From NCBI GenBank assembly GCA_963716865.1, contig CAVQUF010000005.1, forward strand, positions 1 through 64,000: a stretch of DNA of 64,000 nucleotides, read 5' to 3'. Shown here piece by piece: positions 1 to 8,789 of this stretch (positions are counted from its first letter, which is position 1; the number at the start of each line of letters is the position of its first letter). The translations under genes were made by a program, and so were the position numbers. The notes under the pieces are model-generated. The model worked only from the letters and a program-made list of their open reading frames with translations. It was not told the DNA's origin and ran no database searches. The stretch is from AC-32 sp963716865. GTDB taxonomy: Bacteria > Actinomycetota > Thermoleophilia > Gaiellales > Gaiellaceae.

Positions 1-1
1 C

Positions 2-2026
2 CGCAACGTCGCCGTCGTCGGCCACCGCGGCACCGGGAAGACCTCGCTCGTGGAGGCGATGCTCTTCGAGGCCGGCGCGATCAACCGACTCGGGACGGTC
101 GAGCAGGGGACGACCACCTCCGACTGGGACGAGGACGAGCAGCGCCGGCAGATGTCGCTGGCCTCCTCGCTCTGCCACTGCGAATGGCAGGGCCGCAAGA
201 TCAACCTGATCGACGCTCCCGGCGACCCGGGGTTCGGCGGCGACACCGTTGCCGCCGTGCGCGTCGTCGAGGGCGCGCTCGTCGCGGCCAGCGCGGTGAT
301 GGGCGTCGAGGTGCAGACGACTCGCGTCTGGGAGCGCTCCGAGGAGGTCGGGCTCCCGCGAGTCGTCTTCGTCAACATGCTCGACCGGGAGCGCGCCGAC
401 TTCTACCGCGCGCTCGAGCAGTTCCGGACGCTTCTCTCGGACCGCTGCGTCGCCGTCAACCTCCCGATCGGGACCGAGCACGAGCTGACCGGGATCGTGG
501 ACGTCCTGCACCTGAAGGCCTACACCAGCCCCGAGGGGGAGCGCGAGGGCGCGCCGGGCGAGATCCCGTCCGAGATGGCGGACACGGTGGCCGAGTACCG
601 GGAGAAGCTGCTCGACGCGGTCGTCGAGACCGACGAGTCGCTGATGGAGCGCTACCTCGAGGGTGAGGAGCTCGGCGACGAGGAGGTCGCGAAGGCGCTC
701 AAGGACGCGGTCACGCGCGGCGAGCTGTTCCCGGTCGCCTGCGGCGTCGCGAGCAAGAACCTCGGCACCACCGCGCTGCTCGACCTGCTGGTCGAGGGCG
801 TCCCCTCGCCGGCCAAACGCCCTCCCGCGGTCGACCTGGACGGCGCCGGCACCGCGGTGTTCATCTTCAAGACCGTCGCCGACCCGTTCGCGGGCCGGAT
901 CAACCTCTTCCGCGTCTTCGCAGGCACGCTCTCGTCCGACTCGACGCTCGTCAACGCGCGCTCCCGCGCGAAGGAGCGCGTCGGCCAGCTGCTCGCGCTC
1001 CAGGGCAAGGAGCACGAGCAGGCGACGGAGTTCGGCCCCGGCGACATCGGCGCGGTCGCGAAGCTGAAGGAGACGACTACCGGCGATCTGCTGCTCGACG
1101 CCGAGCACGATGTCGAGCTGCCGAGGATCGACTTCCCCGAACCGGTGATGAGCTTCGCCGTCACGCCGAAGGCCAAGGGCGACGAGGAGAAGGTCGGCAC
1201 CTCGCTCCGCCGCCTCGCCGAGGAGGACCCGACGCTCGTGCTGCGCCGCGACCCGCAGACCGGCGAGCAGCTCCTCTCGGGCATGAGCCAGATGCACGTC
1301 GAGGTCGCGGTCGACCGCCTCAAGGGGCGTTTCGGCGTCGACGTGGATCTGCACCAGCCGCGCGTGCCGTACCTGGAGACGATCCGCAAGGAGGCGCGCG
1401 CCAGGCACCGCTACAGGAAGCAGACCGGCGGCCGTGGCCAGTTCGGCGACTGCGAGATCGTGCTCGAGCCGCTGCCCGAGCGCTCGGGCTACGAGTTCGT
1501 GGACGAGATCGTCGGCGGCGTCATCCAGCAGAGCTTCCGGCCCGCGGTCGACAAGGGCATCCAGGAGGCGATGCAGCACGGGGAGCTCGCGGGCGCGCCC
1601 GTCCAGGGCATCCGGGTGCGGCTCGTGGACGGCCAGCAGCACCAGGTCGACTCCTCGGAGATGGCGTTCAAGATCGCCGGCTCGATGGCGTTCAAGGAGG
1701 CCTACCAGAAGGCAGACCCGGTCCTGCTGGAGCCGATCATGGAGGTGGAGGTGGCGGTCCCCGAGGACACGGTCGGTGCGGTGAACGGCGACCTGAACTC
1801 GCGCCGTGGGCGCCTGCAGGGGATGGAACCGCGGGGCGGCTTGACCTCGATCAAGGCCGAGGTGCCGATGGCGGAGATCCTGACCTACTCGCAGGCGCTG
1901 ACCTCGCTCACCGGCGGGCGCGGCGACTACCACATGCACTTCCTGCGCTATGAGGAGGTGCCGACGCACATCGCGCAGAAGGTGATCGCCGATTCCAAGG
2001 AAGAGCCCGAGGAGGCGAAGGTCTAG
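2..2026 (+). CDS. Elongation factor G-like GTPase (EF-G2/FusA2 type), 5' partial
   Basis: The open frame enters from the left edge, so the start codon is outside the window. The first visible residues form the P-loop GHRGTGKT. The switch II motif reads DAPGDPGF where EF-G has DTPGH(V/A)DF, so the catalytic His is an Asp. The G4 motif reads NMLD instead of NKMD. EF-G domains II to V follow, including HxRKQTGGRGQFGD (domain IV) and a C-terminal domain ending at YEEVPTHIAQKVI. The overall architecture matches the EF-G-like paralogues of Actinobacteria (M. tuberculosis FusA2 family), whose role is not settled, rather than the translocase FusA. No str-operon genes (rpsL, rpsG, tuf) are next to it, which fits a paralogue. 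Function as a ribosome-associated GTPase is inferred from the family. Confidence 0.9.
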   Translation, partial: RNVAVVGHRGTGKTSLVEAMLFEAGAINRLGTVEQGTTTSDWDEDEQRRQMSLASSLCHCEWQGRKINLIDAPGDPGFGGDTVAAVRVVEGALVAASAVMGVEVQTTRVWERSEEVGLPRVVFVNMLDRERADFYRALEQFRTLLSDRCVAVNLPIGTEHELTGIVDVLHLKAYTSPEGEREGAPGEIPSEMADTVAEYREKLLDAVVETDESLMERYLEGEELGDEEVAKALKDAVTRGELFPVACGVASKNLGTTALLDLLVEGVPSPAKRPPAVDLDGAGTAVFIFKTVADPFAGRINLFRVFAGTLSSDSTLVNARSRAKERVGQLLALQGKEHEQATEFGPGDIGAVAKLKETTTGDLLLDAEHDVELPRIDFPEPVMSFAVTPKAKGDEEKVGTSLRRLAEEDPTLVLRRDPQTGEQLLSGMSQMHVEVAVDRLKGRFGVDVDLHQPRVPYLETIRKEARARHRYRKQTGGRGQFGDCEIVLEPLPERSGYEFVDEIVGGVIQQSFRPAVDKGIQEAMQHGELAGAPVQGIRVRLVDGQQHQVDSSEMAFKIAGSMAFKEAYQKADPVLLEPIMEVEVAVPEDTVGAVNGDLNSRRGRLQGMEPRGGLTSIKAEVPMAEILTYSQALTSLTGGRGDYHMHFLRYEEVPTHIAQKVIADSKEEPEEAKV

Positions 2027-2055
2027 CCCCTCGGGTTGGGCTAAGGTCCGGTTCC

Positions 2056-2673
2056 ATGCGGATCTCGAGGCAGGCGGTTCTGGCCTCGCGCACCTGCGCG
2101 ATCTGCGAGCGGACGCTGCTCGTCGGCGAGCGATCGGTCCGCTACTCGCCGGACGGCCACACGTTTCTCGACGTGTGCCCGCTCTGCCAGGAGACGGCCC
2201 TCGAGCACGGCTGGCTGAAGGAGGGGAGCCCGACGACGCCGGTCGTGTCCGACCCGCGTCGCCGGCGGCGGCTCGGCCCCCTCGCCGCGTTCTTCGAGCC
2301 GCGCAGGCCGGTTGCCGAGCCCGTCGTGGACGAGCCGATCCTGCGCCGCCTCTCCGAGCCGGAGCTGGCGATGGTCGAGGCCGCCGAGCTCTTCAACGGG
2401 AGCAACTTCCGGCGCACGGTCGCCGGGCTCGCCAAGAGTCTCGGCCAGCCGAAGGCGAGCATCGTCCCGCTCTCGGGCGTCAACAGCGAGGTCGTGCTCA
2501 CCGTCGCCTGGGAGATCTCCTGGTACCAGTACCGGATCACTCCCGAGTCGGGTCAGCCGGTGCGCCTCGAGGAGCGCGGGCACGATCCGGGCGAGGTCGA
2601 GCCCATGTTCACGAGCTGGAATGCGCGCCTCGCGCCCGACGGCCGCATCGTCCCGGAGATCCCCCCGGTCTAG
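2056..2673 (+). CDS. Hypothetical protein with N-terminal CxxC...CxxC zinc-ribbon-like motif
   Basis: A 205-residue protein. Near the N-terminus it has CAIC (about residue 14) and CPLC (about residue 42), which would suit a treble-clef or zinc-ribbon fold. A basic RRRRR stretch follows, then a C-terminal region rich in aliphatic residues (VVLTVAWEISWYQYRI). No family is recognised with confidence. A TAAGGT box ends 8 nt before the ATG and no Shine-Dalgarno is visible, so the mRNA is probably leaderless. It lies 29 nt after the EF-G-like gene and before another small hypothetical. A regulatory or nucleic-acid-binding role is only a guess from the Cys motif. Confidence 0.75.
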   Translation: MRISRQAVLASRTCAICERTLLVGERSVRYSPDGHTFLDVCPLCQETALEHGWLKEGSPTTPVVSDPRRRRRLGPLAAFFEPRRPVAEPVVDEPILRRLSEPELAMVEAAELFNGSNFRRTVAGLAKSLGQPKASIVPLSGVNSEVVLTVAWEISWYQYRITPESGQPVRLEERGHDPGEVEPMFTSWNARLAPDGRIVPEIPPV

Positions 2674-2708
2674 CGGTCTCCTCGGGCCGCCCTACAATCC
2701 GAGTCACG

Positions 2709-2933
2709 ATGATCTACTGCGTGATTCCCCGCGAGCTCGAGGACGAGCTCTACGACAAGATGGTCGAGTACTACAAGGACAACCCGCACGTGACGGTGAT
2801 CGTCGACCGGCGCGAGGGGGACGACCGGCGCAAGGGCCGCTCCTACGGCGGGAAGCGCGAAACGCGTGACAGGCGCCGCCAGCGAGCACCCGGCACGTTC
2901 CCGGACACCGAGCCGCCCGAAGGAGACGCCTAG
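2709..2933 (+). CDS. Small charged hypothetical protein (74 aa)
   Basis: The protein starts MIYCVIPRELEDELYDKMVEYYKDNP and continues with a run rich in Arg, Asp and Gly (DRREGDDRRKGRSYGGKRE). The N-terminal 30 residues look like a small alpha/beta unit and the C-terminal half is probably disordered. The start is supported by a TACAAT -10-like box at 2693-2698, 10 nt before the ATG. Codon use is typical of the neighbours. The family is not recognised beyond short 'hypothetical' actinobacterial proteins with this kind of RRxGxDRR tail. Confidence 0.7.
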   Translation: MIYCVIPRELEDELYDKMVEYYKDNPHVTVIVDRREGDDRRKGRSYGGKRETRDRRRQRAPGTFPDTEPPEGDA

Positions 2934-2948
2934 CTAGAATCGCCAGCC

Positions 2949-4448
2949 GTGGCGACCGCGGCGACGAAGACGTTCAAGAACCTGATCGGTGGCGAGTGGG
3001 TCGACGCCGTCTCGGGCGAGACCTTCGAGACGTCCATCCCGGCCACGGGCGAGACGCTTGGCGTCTTCCCGCGCTCGGGCGCCGAGGACGTCGACCGCGC
3101 GGTCGAGGCGGCGAAGGCCGCGTTCGACGAGTGGCGCCTCGTGCCGGCGCCGCGCCGCGGCGAGATCCTGTTCCGCTTCGGCCAGCTTCTCGCCGAGCAC
3201 AAGGACGAGCTCGCGCTGCTGATGGCCCGCGAGATGGGGAAGGTGATCCCGGAGGCGGCCGGCGACGTCCAGGAGGCGGTCGACATGAGCTTCTACATGG
3301 GCGGCGAGGGCAGGCGCCTGTTCGGCCAGACCACTCCGTCGGAGCTCCCGGACAAGTTCAACATGAGCGTGCGGCAGCCGATCGGCGTCGTCGGCGTGAT
3401 CACGCCGTGGAACTTCCCGATCGCGATCCCGTCCTGGAAGATCGCGCCCGCGCTCGTCTGCGGGAACACGGTCGTCTTCAAGCCGGCGACCGACACGCCG
3501 CTCCTGGGCGAGCGCTTCGTCGAGCTGCTCGCCGAGGCGGGCGTCCCGCCGGGCGTCGTCAACATCGTCCACGGCGGCGGCGGCGCGGTCGGCGACCGGC
3601 TCGTGCGCCACCCGGACGTTCCCGTGATCACGCTCACCGGCTCCCGCGAGACCGGGGTCGAGGTCATGCGCAACGCCGCGGACAACCTCAAGCACATCCA
3701 CCTCGAGCTCGGCGGCAAGAACGCGATCATCGTCCTCGACGACGCCGATCTCGACCTCGCCGTGGAAGGGATCGTCTGGTCGGCCTTCGGCACCTCGGGC
3801 CAGCGCTGCACCGCGGCCTCGCGCGTGATCGTCCAGGCGGGCGCCTACGAGGAGCTGCAGTCCCGGCTGGTCGCCGCGGCCGAGAAGCTGCGCCTCGGGC
3901 CGGGCTGGGAGGACGGCGTCGACGTCGGCCCGGTCATCAACCAGGCCGCGCTCGACAAGATCCACTCGTACACGGGGATCGGCGTGGACGAGGGCGCGAA
4001 GCTCCTGACCGGCGGCGAGGTGGCGGGAGGCGACGGGCTCGGCGACGGTTTCTTCTACCGGCCGACGATCTTCGGCGACGTCGAGCCGGGCATGCGAATC
4101 GCGCAGGAGGAGATCTTCGGGCCGACGACGGCCCTCCTCCGCGTTCGCGACCTCGACGAGGCCGTGCGGGTCTCGAACGGGATCGAGTTCGGGCTCTCGT
4201 CCTCGATCTTCACGCGCGACGTCAACAAGGCCTTCCGCGCGATGCGCGACCTCGAGGCCGGGATCACGTACATCAACGCGGGCACGATCGGCGCCGAGGT
4301 GCACCTGCCGTTCGGCGGCGTCAAGGGCACAGGCAACGGCCACCGCGAGGCCGGGCAGGCCGCGCTCGACGTCTTCACCGAGTGGAAGTCGATCTACGTC
4401 GACTACTCGGGGAAGCTCCAGAAGGCGCAGATCGACACGACCGACTAA
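2949..4448 (+). CDS. NAD(P)-dependent aldehyde dehydrogenase
   Basis: A full-length ALDH superfamily protein of 499 residues. The NAD-binding segment is seen in TPWNFPIAIPSWKIAPAL and FKPATDTP. The catalytic Glu lies in HLELGGKN and the nucleophile Cys in GTSGQRCTAAS; EEIFGPTT is also present. The C-terminal motif LPFGGVKGTGNGHREAG resembles semialdehyde dehydrogenases of the ALDH7/YcbD-like branch, so an alpha-keto or amino-acid semialdehyde substrate is possible but not shown. The GTG start has a TAGAAT box 8 nt upstream, overlapping the stop region of the previous small gene. The gene is followed by a GGCGCCG/CGGCGCC hairpin (4449-4468) that may end the transcript. Confidence 0.93.
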   Translation: MATAATKTFKNLIGGEWVDAVSGETFETSIPATGETLGVFPRSGAEDVDRAVEAAKAAFDEWRLVPAPRRGEILFRFGQLLAEHKDELALLMAREMGKVIPEAAGDVQEAVDMSFYMGGEGRRLFGQTTPSELPDKFNMSVRQPIGVVGVITPWNFPIAIPSWKIAPALVCGNTVVFKPATDTPLLGERFVELLAEAGVPPGVVNIVHGGGGAVGDRLVRHPDVPVITLTGSRETGVEVMRNAADNLKHIHLELGGKNAIIVLDDADLDLAVEGIVWSAFGTSGQRCTAASRVIVQAGAYEELQSRLVAAAEKLRLGPGWEDGVDVGPVINQAALDKIHSYTGIGVDEGAKLLTGGEVAGGDGLGDGFFYRPTIFGDVEPGMRIAQEEIFGPTTALLRVRDLDEAVRVSNGIEFGLSSSIFTRDVNKAFRAMRDLEAGITYINAGTIGAEVHLPFGGVKGTGNGHREAGQAALDVFTEWKSIYVDYSGKLQKAQIDTTD

Positions 4449-4468
4449 GGCGCCGACTTGGCGGCGCC
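4449..4468 (+). terminator. GC hairpin after aldehyde dehydrogenase
   Basis: A perfect 7-bp inverted repeat GGCGCCG/CGGCGCC with a 6-nt loop begins right at the aldehyde dehydrogenase stop codon. There is no clear T-run, so it may be a weak terminator or an RNA-stabilising hairpin. It sits just before copy 1 of the intergenic repeat family. Confidence 0.4.
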
Positions 4469-4476
4469 GACCTCAG

Positions 4477-4525
4477 CGCGGACGGCCTTTGCCGGCCGTG
4501 CGTCTGAAATGGCCGGTCGAGACGT
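4477..4525 (+). repeat. Intergenic repeat family, copy 1 (+)
   Basis: An imperfect hairpin (arms around a CTTT loop, about 4477-4500) is followed by the 20-bp core CGTCTGAAATGGCCGGTCGA at 4501-4520. Three related copies sit at 23000-23043 (+), 54699-54742 (-) and 25142-25161 (-). All are in or next to intergenic DNA. Confidence 0.6.
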
Positions 4526-4555
4526 CGGAATTCCAGCCGATTGCGCTCTGGGCAC

Positions 4556-5041
4556 GTGGACGTCCGGGCGCTGACCGAGGGCGACCGGGAGTGGGTCGGA
4601 CCGATGATCGTGGAGCTGTGGGGCGCACCCAACGTCGTCGGCCGCGGGCGGTTGTGGAATCCGGTCGAGCTCCCCGGGTTCGCGGCATTCGACGGCGGGA
4701 GCTGCGTTGGGCTCGTGACGTACGAGATCGAGGGCGAGGCCTGCGAGATCGTCACGATCGACGCCCTCGTCGAGGGCGAGGGCATCGGGACGGCGCTGCT
4801 GGAGGCGGTGGAGGGCGCGGCGCGGAGTCACGCGTGCGACCTCGTGCAGCTGGTCACGACGAACAACAACCTCAGAGCGCTGGCCTTCTACCAGAGGCGC
4901 GGCTTTCGACTGGTCGGGCTGCTTCCGGGTGCGATCGAGGAAGCGCGAAGGCTAAAGCCGTCGATCCCAGCCGTGGACTCGCAAGGGCTGCCAATTCGCG
5001 ATGAGCTCCACCTCGAGCTGCGGCTCGGCCCACCCGTCTAA
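4556..5041 (+). CDS. GNAT family N-acetyltransferase
   Basis: A single-domain GNAT. Motif A is ALVEGEGIGTALLEAVEG, the acetyl-CoA pyrophosphate loop. The C-terminal NNNLRALAFYQRRGFRLVG is the typical motif B. The substrate is unknown. The GTG at 4556 (VDVRALTEGDREWV) is preferred because the fold begins there; an in-frame TTG at 4541 would add MRSGH. The start lies just after copy 1 of the intergenic repeat, and the next gene begins 11 nt downstream of the stop. About 161 residues, normal for the family. Confidence 0.88.
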   Translation: MDVRALTEGDREWVGPMIVELWGAPNVVGRGRLWNPVELPGFAAFDGGSCVGLVTYEIEGEACEIVTIDALVEGEGIGTALLEAVEGAARSHACDLVQLVTTNNNLRALAFYQRRGFRLVGLLPGAIEEARRLKPSIPAVDSQGLPIRDELHLELRLGPPV

Positions 5042-5052
5042 GGTCTGCAGGC

Positions 5053-5361
5053 GTGAAGCGGAAGCTCGTCGTCTTCGTCCCGCCTGGCGCCCTGGACGCG
5101 GTGCGCGACGCGCTGTTCGCGGCGGGCGCGGGCCGGATCGGCGACTACGAGCGCTGCTCCTGGTACACGGAGGGCACGGGCACGTTCCGCGGCGGCGAGG
5201 GGACCGAGCCGGTCGTGGGGGAGAGGGGGCGCGAAGAGCGCGTGCCGGAGCTGCGGCTGGAGACGGTCTACCCCGAGGAGCGCGAGGCGAAGGTCATCGA
5301 GGCGCTGCGCTCGGCGCATCCGTACGAGGAGCCCGCGTTCGACCTCTACGCGCTCCTGTGA
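5053..5361 (+). CDS. NIF3-insert-domain / CutA-like small protein (YqfO N-terminal type)
   Basis: The 102-residue protein begins KRKLVVFVPPGALDAVRDALFAAGAGRIGDYERCSWYTEGTGTF and ends with AHPYEEPAFDLYAL. These match the insert domain of NIF3/YqfO proteins, a ferredoxin-like PII/CutA fold, here as a stand-alone protein. Stand-alone versions are known in bacteria but have no firm biochemical role. The GTG start is preceded by TAAGGT at 5039-5044 (8-nt gap), suggesting a leaderless mRNA. The stop overlaps the next gene's start (GTGA), so it is translationally coupled to the RNase H-like gene. Confidence 0.8.
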   Translation: MKRKLVVFVPPGALDAVRDALFAAGAGRIGDYERCSWYTEGTGTFRGGEGTEPVVGERGREERVPELRLETVYPEEREAKVIEALRSAHPYEEPAFDLYALL

Positions 5362-5756
5362 AGGCACGGCTCTCGACGGACGGAGGCTCGCGCGGGAACC
5401 CCGGCCCGGCCGCGTACGGCTACGTGCTCGAGAGCGAGGACGGACACGTGCTCGCGGCGCACGGCGAGACGATCGGCGTCGCCACGAACAACGTCGCCGA
5501 GTACCGCGGCCTGATCGCCGGGCTCGAGCGGGCGCTCGAGGCCGGCGTGGACGAGGTCGAGGTCGTCTCGGACTCCGAGCTCCTCGTCAAGCAGATGCGC
5601 GGCGAGTACAAGGTCAAGAAGGAGACCCTGCGCGAGCTCGTCGCCGAGGCCCACGACCTCGCCGACCGGCTCGACAAAGTGACGTACACGGCCGTTCGTC
5701 GAGAGCACAACGAGCTCGCCGACAGCCTCGTGAACGAAGCCCTGGACTCGAGCTAG
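5358..5756 (+). CDS. Ribonuclease HI-like protein
   Basis: A compact RNase H fold of 132 residues. The acidic catalytic residues are in place: Asp in STDGGSRGNPG, Glu in NNVAEYRGL, Asp in VVSDSELLVKQM, and Asp in REHNELADSLVNEA. It should hydrolyse RNA in RNA:DNA hybrids. The sequence resembles the short actinobacterial/archaeal-type RNase HI domain that is fused to a phosphatase in mycobacterial Rv2228c, but here it stands alone. The GTG start overlaps the stop of the preceding gene. The gene ends 23 nt before tRNA-Gly. Confidence 0.9.
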   Translation: MKARLSTDGGSRGNPGPAAYGYVLESEDGHVLAAHGETIGVATNNVAEYRGLIAGLERALEAGVDEVEVVSDSELLVKQMRGEYKVKKETLRELVAEAHDLADRLDKVTYTAVRREHNELADSLVNEALDSS

Positions 5757-5779
5757 CGGGGGCTATACTGGCCGCGTTC

Positions 5780-5853
5780 GCGGATGTAGCTCAGTTGGCT
5801 AGAGCGTCTGCTTGCCATGCAGAAGGTCGTGGGTTCGAATCCCATCATCCGCT
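5780..5853 (+). tRNA. tRNA-Gly (anticodon GCC)
   Basis: A full cloverleaf is visible: acceptor GCGGATG/CATCCGC, anticodon arm TCTGC-TTGCCAT-GCAGA with anticodon GCC, and T arm GTGGG-TTCGAAT-CCCAT. CCA is not encoded. A TATACT box ends 10 nt upstream. A gene-poor accessory stretch follows, but no copy of the tRNA 3' end was found further downstream. Confidence 0.96.
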
Positions 5854-5932
5854 CTCTCGGGAGGGTTCTGCGTTAAGTTCCGGAAACTGATCGCTTGAAG
5901 TAAGCGCGGGTTGGTCGTGGAGCGGGAGACAA

Positions 5933-8452
5933 TCAGTCGGCGGCCAGATGCGTACTCTCAAGGGCGACCACCAACGCCTCGTCGAGGGTGAGCGAGCGGC
6001 CGCGCCCCCAGGCGGCGGCCCAGGCATCCTCCCCGAGTGGCTCTCTGGCGAGCGCTTCAATTCGCGCTGACCGTTCGATATCCCGGTCGTCCTGCCGCAT
6101 GCCTAGTTCGGCGAGCAGGGTGGCCGCGGCCGAGGAGAGCGCGGCGGCGCGGACGAGGTCACCGTCGTGAGCTGCGATGTCCGCCGCGAGGCTGATCTCG
6201 TTGTACGCGGCGTGTACTGGGTTGTGCTGTGCAAGGATGAGAGCGTCGTAGAGGTGCTGCCGGGCTGCATCGATCTTGCCGACGTGCCATTCGACTTCTG
6301 CGGTGATCGAGCTGAGTTCGAACAGTGAGCTACGGCCGTGCTCATCGGTCAGCGCCTTGCAGGCCTCCAACTCGATCAATGCACCGGCCCAGTCCCGTGC
6401 ATAAACGGCTTGCTCAGCGAGAGTGTATGTGGCCATCAGCTCCCAGAACGCGTCGCCGGCGTCGGTCGCGAGCCGTCGCGCAAGCAGCCGGGCCTCCCGC
6501 GCGGCGGCCGGATCGGACTCAAGGAGTATGTTTGCGACCGTAATCAAGGCCATCGCCTCGGCAAGACGGTCGCTGCGCAGCTGGGCATCAGCAACCGCGG
6601 CCTGCGCGAGCGCGAGCGCCCGGTCGAGCTCCTCGGTTGCCGATGCGCAGATGAGCGCGGCCAGCGCCTTTTCGATCGCCGAACGAAGCTCTTCCGGAGG
6701 GTCCAGCTCGAGTGCTGATTGCACCCACTGCCGTCCTTCCCGCGCGTCACCGACGAAGTACCAGATAAACCAGTAGGCGGCACAGAGACGCGCAAGACCC
6801 GTCGCGTCGCCGTGTTCACGGTAGTGGGCAAGAGTTACGCGCACGTTGTCGCGCTCGTCCGAGAGTCGCCTGTACCACACGGCGTCGTCAATACCCAGCG
6901 TGGTCATTTGCTGCCAGGCGTGTTCGGCTAGGTCGAGATAAGCCTCTGCGTGTGACGCCTTCACCGAGTCTCGCTCACCCTCATCTGCGAGGTGCTCGGC
7001 AGCATGCTCGCGGATCGTCTCGAGCATCCAGTAACGGGGGCCGCTCGCTGCCTCTCGACGTCGCAAGAGGCTTTTGTCGAGCAGCGATGCGAGCGTGTCG
7101 GGGGTGGTCTGGCAGACACGTTCTACGGTTTCGAGGGTGCAGCCGCCGGCGAAGACGCTGAGGGCGCCATAGACGCCTTGTTCTTCAGGGGTGAGGAGCT
7201 CATACGACCAGTCGATCGTGGCGCGGAGAGTTTGCTGGCGTGGGTCGCTGTCCCGTCCGGCCTTGAGCAGGTCGAGCCTGTCGCTCAGCCGCTCCAATAG
7301 CTGTTCGGGCGTGTAGAGACCGGTGCGGGCGGCTGCCAGCTCGAGGGCGAGCGGCAGCCACTCGAGCCGCTCGCACAGCTCGCCGACGCCGGCAGTCGTG
7401 GTGAATGCCGGGTCGAGCCGGCGGGCGCCCGCGACGAACAGATCGACGCCGTCGTGGGCATCCATTGCCGGGACCGGGTAGAGGTGCTCTTCCTGCAGCT
7501 GGAGCCGCTCCCTACTCGTGACGAGGAGGAGCGGCCCCTCGATCGCATGTAGCTCGGCGACCGTGTCGGCGATCGCGGGCAGGAGGTGCTCGGCATTGTC
7601 CAGCAGGAGCAGCAGACGTTTGCCGGTCAGGCCGGCGGTGAGTCTCTCGTCGATCTCGAGGCCCGGTTCGTCACGAAGCTGAAGCGCCTCGGCGATGGCG
7701 GGACCCACCAGCGCCGGGTCCTGCAACGCGGCGAGCGGTACCCACCAGACTCCGTCCGGATAATTGTCGGCGACCTCAGCGGCAGCTTGTAGCGCGAGCC
7801 GGGTCTTTCCCGTTCCACCCGGCCCGGTCAAGGTCACCAGCCGCACCCGCTCCTGGCTAAGGAGCGAAGCAACCTCGCGTAGCTCCCGCTCTCGGCCAAG
7901 GAACGCGGTCGCCGGTACTGGCAGGTTTGTCCGGTACAGGCTCGTGAGCGGCGGAAACTCGTCCTCGCCGAGCTGATAGAGCCGCACCGGCGCAGACAGG
8001 TCCTTCAGCCGATGCTCACCCAGATCTCGCAGCCCACCGGCGTCCTCGAGGAGATCCTTCGTAGTCTGCGACACGACCACTTGGCCTCCGTGCGCCGCGG
8101 CCATGATTCGAGCCGCCCGGTGCACGTCCATGCCGATGTACTTGGGTGCATCCAGCGCCGGCTCCCCCGTGTGCACACCCACGCGGATCCGGATCGGCCC
8201 TCCCGCCAGAGCCTCCATCGCCTGCTTGACAGCTGCCACCGCCGAGCCCGCGGAGGCAAACGTGTAGAAGAACGCGTCCCCCTCGTAGTCCACCTCGTAC
8301 CCCTTGAAGCGAGCGAATGCCTCCCGCACGGCCGATCGGTGTGTCGTTAGTAGCTCGCGATAGCGCTCTTGACCGAGATCTGCGAGCAGCCGGGTTGAGC
8401 CCTCGACGTCGGTGAAGACGAGCGTGACCGTACCGGACGGCTGATCGACCAT
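5933..8452 (-). CDS. Class III nucleotidyl cyclase domain fused to NB-ARC ATPase and TPR-like repeats
   Basis: A large regulator. Residues about 1-170 form a class III adenylate/guanylate cyclase homology domain: FTDVEGSTR and YEGDAFFYTF carry the two metal Asp positions, and VGVHTGEP is present. The transition-state motif reads VHRAARI, so the usual Asn is His. An AfsR/LuxR-type NB-ARC ATPase follows, with GPGGTGKTRLA (Walker A), LLLLDNAEHLL (Walker B) and LPLALELAAAR. The C-terminal half is made of alpha-helical repeats typical of TPRs. No C-terminal LuxR HTH is seen. The ATG at 8452 (MVDQPSGTVTLVFTD) is favoured over an upstream in-frame start at 8557. It probably senses a ligand and signals through cNMP or protein contacts. 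Confidence 0.88.
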   Translation of the reverse strand: MVDQPSGTVTLVFTDVEGSTRLLADLGQERYRELLTTHRSAVREAFARFKGYEVDYEGDAFFYTFASAGSAVAAVKQAMEALAGGPIRIRVGVHTGEPALDAPKYIGMDVHRAARIMAAAHGGQVVVSQTTKDLLEDAGGLRDLGEHRLKDLSAPVRLYQLGEDEFPPLTSLYRTNLPVPATAFLGRERELREVASLLSQERVRLVTLTGPGGTGKTRLALQAAAEVADNYPDGVWWVPLAALQDPALVGPAIAEALQLRDEPGLEIDERLTAGLTGKRLLLLLDNAEHLLPAIADTVAELHAIEGPLLLVTSRERLQLQEEHLYPVPAMDAHDGVDLFVAGARRLDPAFTTTAGVGELCERLEWLPLALELAAARTGLYTPEQLLERLSDRLDLLKAGRDSDPRQQTLRATIDWSYELLTPEEQGVYGALSVFAGGCTLETVERVCQTTPDTLASLLDKSLLRRREAASGPRYWMLETIREHAAEHLADEGERDSVKASHAEAYLDLAEHAWQQMTTLGIDDAVWYRRLSDERDNVRVTLAHYREHGDATGLARLCAAYWFIWYFVGDAREGRQWVQSALELDPPEELRSAIEKALAALICASATEELDRALALAQAAVADAQLRSDRLAEAMALITVANILLESDPAAAREARLLARRLATDAGDAFWELMATYTLAEQAVYARDWAGALIELEACKALTDEHGRSSLFELSSITAEVEWHVGKIDAARQHLYDALILAQHNPVHAAYNEISLAADIAAHDGDLVRAAALSSAAATLLAELGMRQDDRDIERSARIEALAREPLGEDAWAAAWGRGRSLTLDEALVVALESTHLAAD

Positions 8453-8692
8453 TCCAGGGATCGCACTATCGCGTGGGTGGTGGCAAATGCCAAGTCGAAC
8501 ACGGACTCGTCGCCGATCCAGCGTCGAGATGGGGGAGGCGTCGGCGTGAATGAGCATCGATGCCCAGAATCCACTGAGCAGGTGAAATAGCCGTGCTCTC
8601 GCGGGTGACAGGTTCCGTTAGGCATGCGTGCCTCAGGCGGTTTCCGCCGCTTTCTTGGAACTGTTCTGACTTCTTGGAACTCGCCCTCTGAG

Positions 8693-8717
8693 AAAGCCCC
8701 GCTAGACGGGGCTTTTT
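8693..8717. terminator. Bidirectional intrinsic terminator
   Basis: AAAGCCCCG, a 5-nt CTAGA loop, CGGGGCTTT, then TT on the plus strand. It lies downstream of the minus-strand membrane protein gene and upstream of the cyclase gene, so it can insulate both. Two direct copies of TTCTTGGAACT (8652-8662 and 8671-8681) sit beside it. Confidence 0.7.
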
Positions 8718-8789
8718 GTTGCCTTCGCGTCGACGACAACTCGGCCGCGAGGAGCGGCTGAGCGGCGACGAACCGGAATCTCGGTAGCG

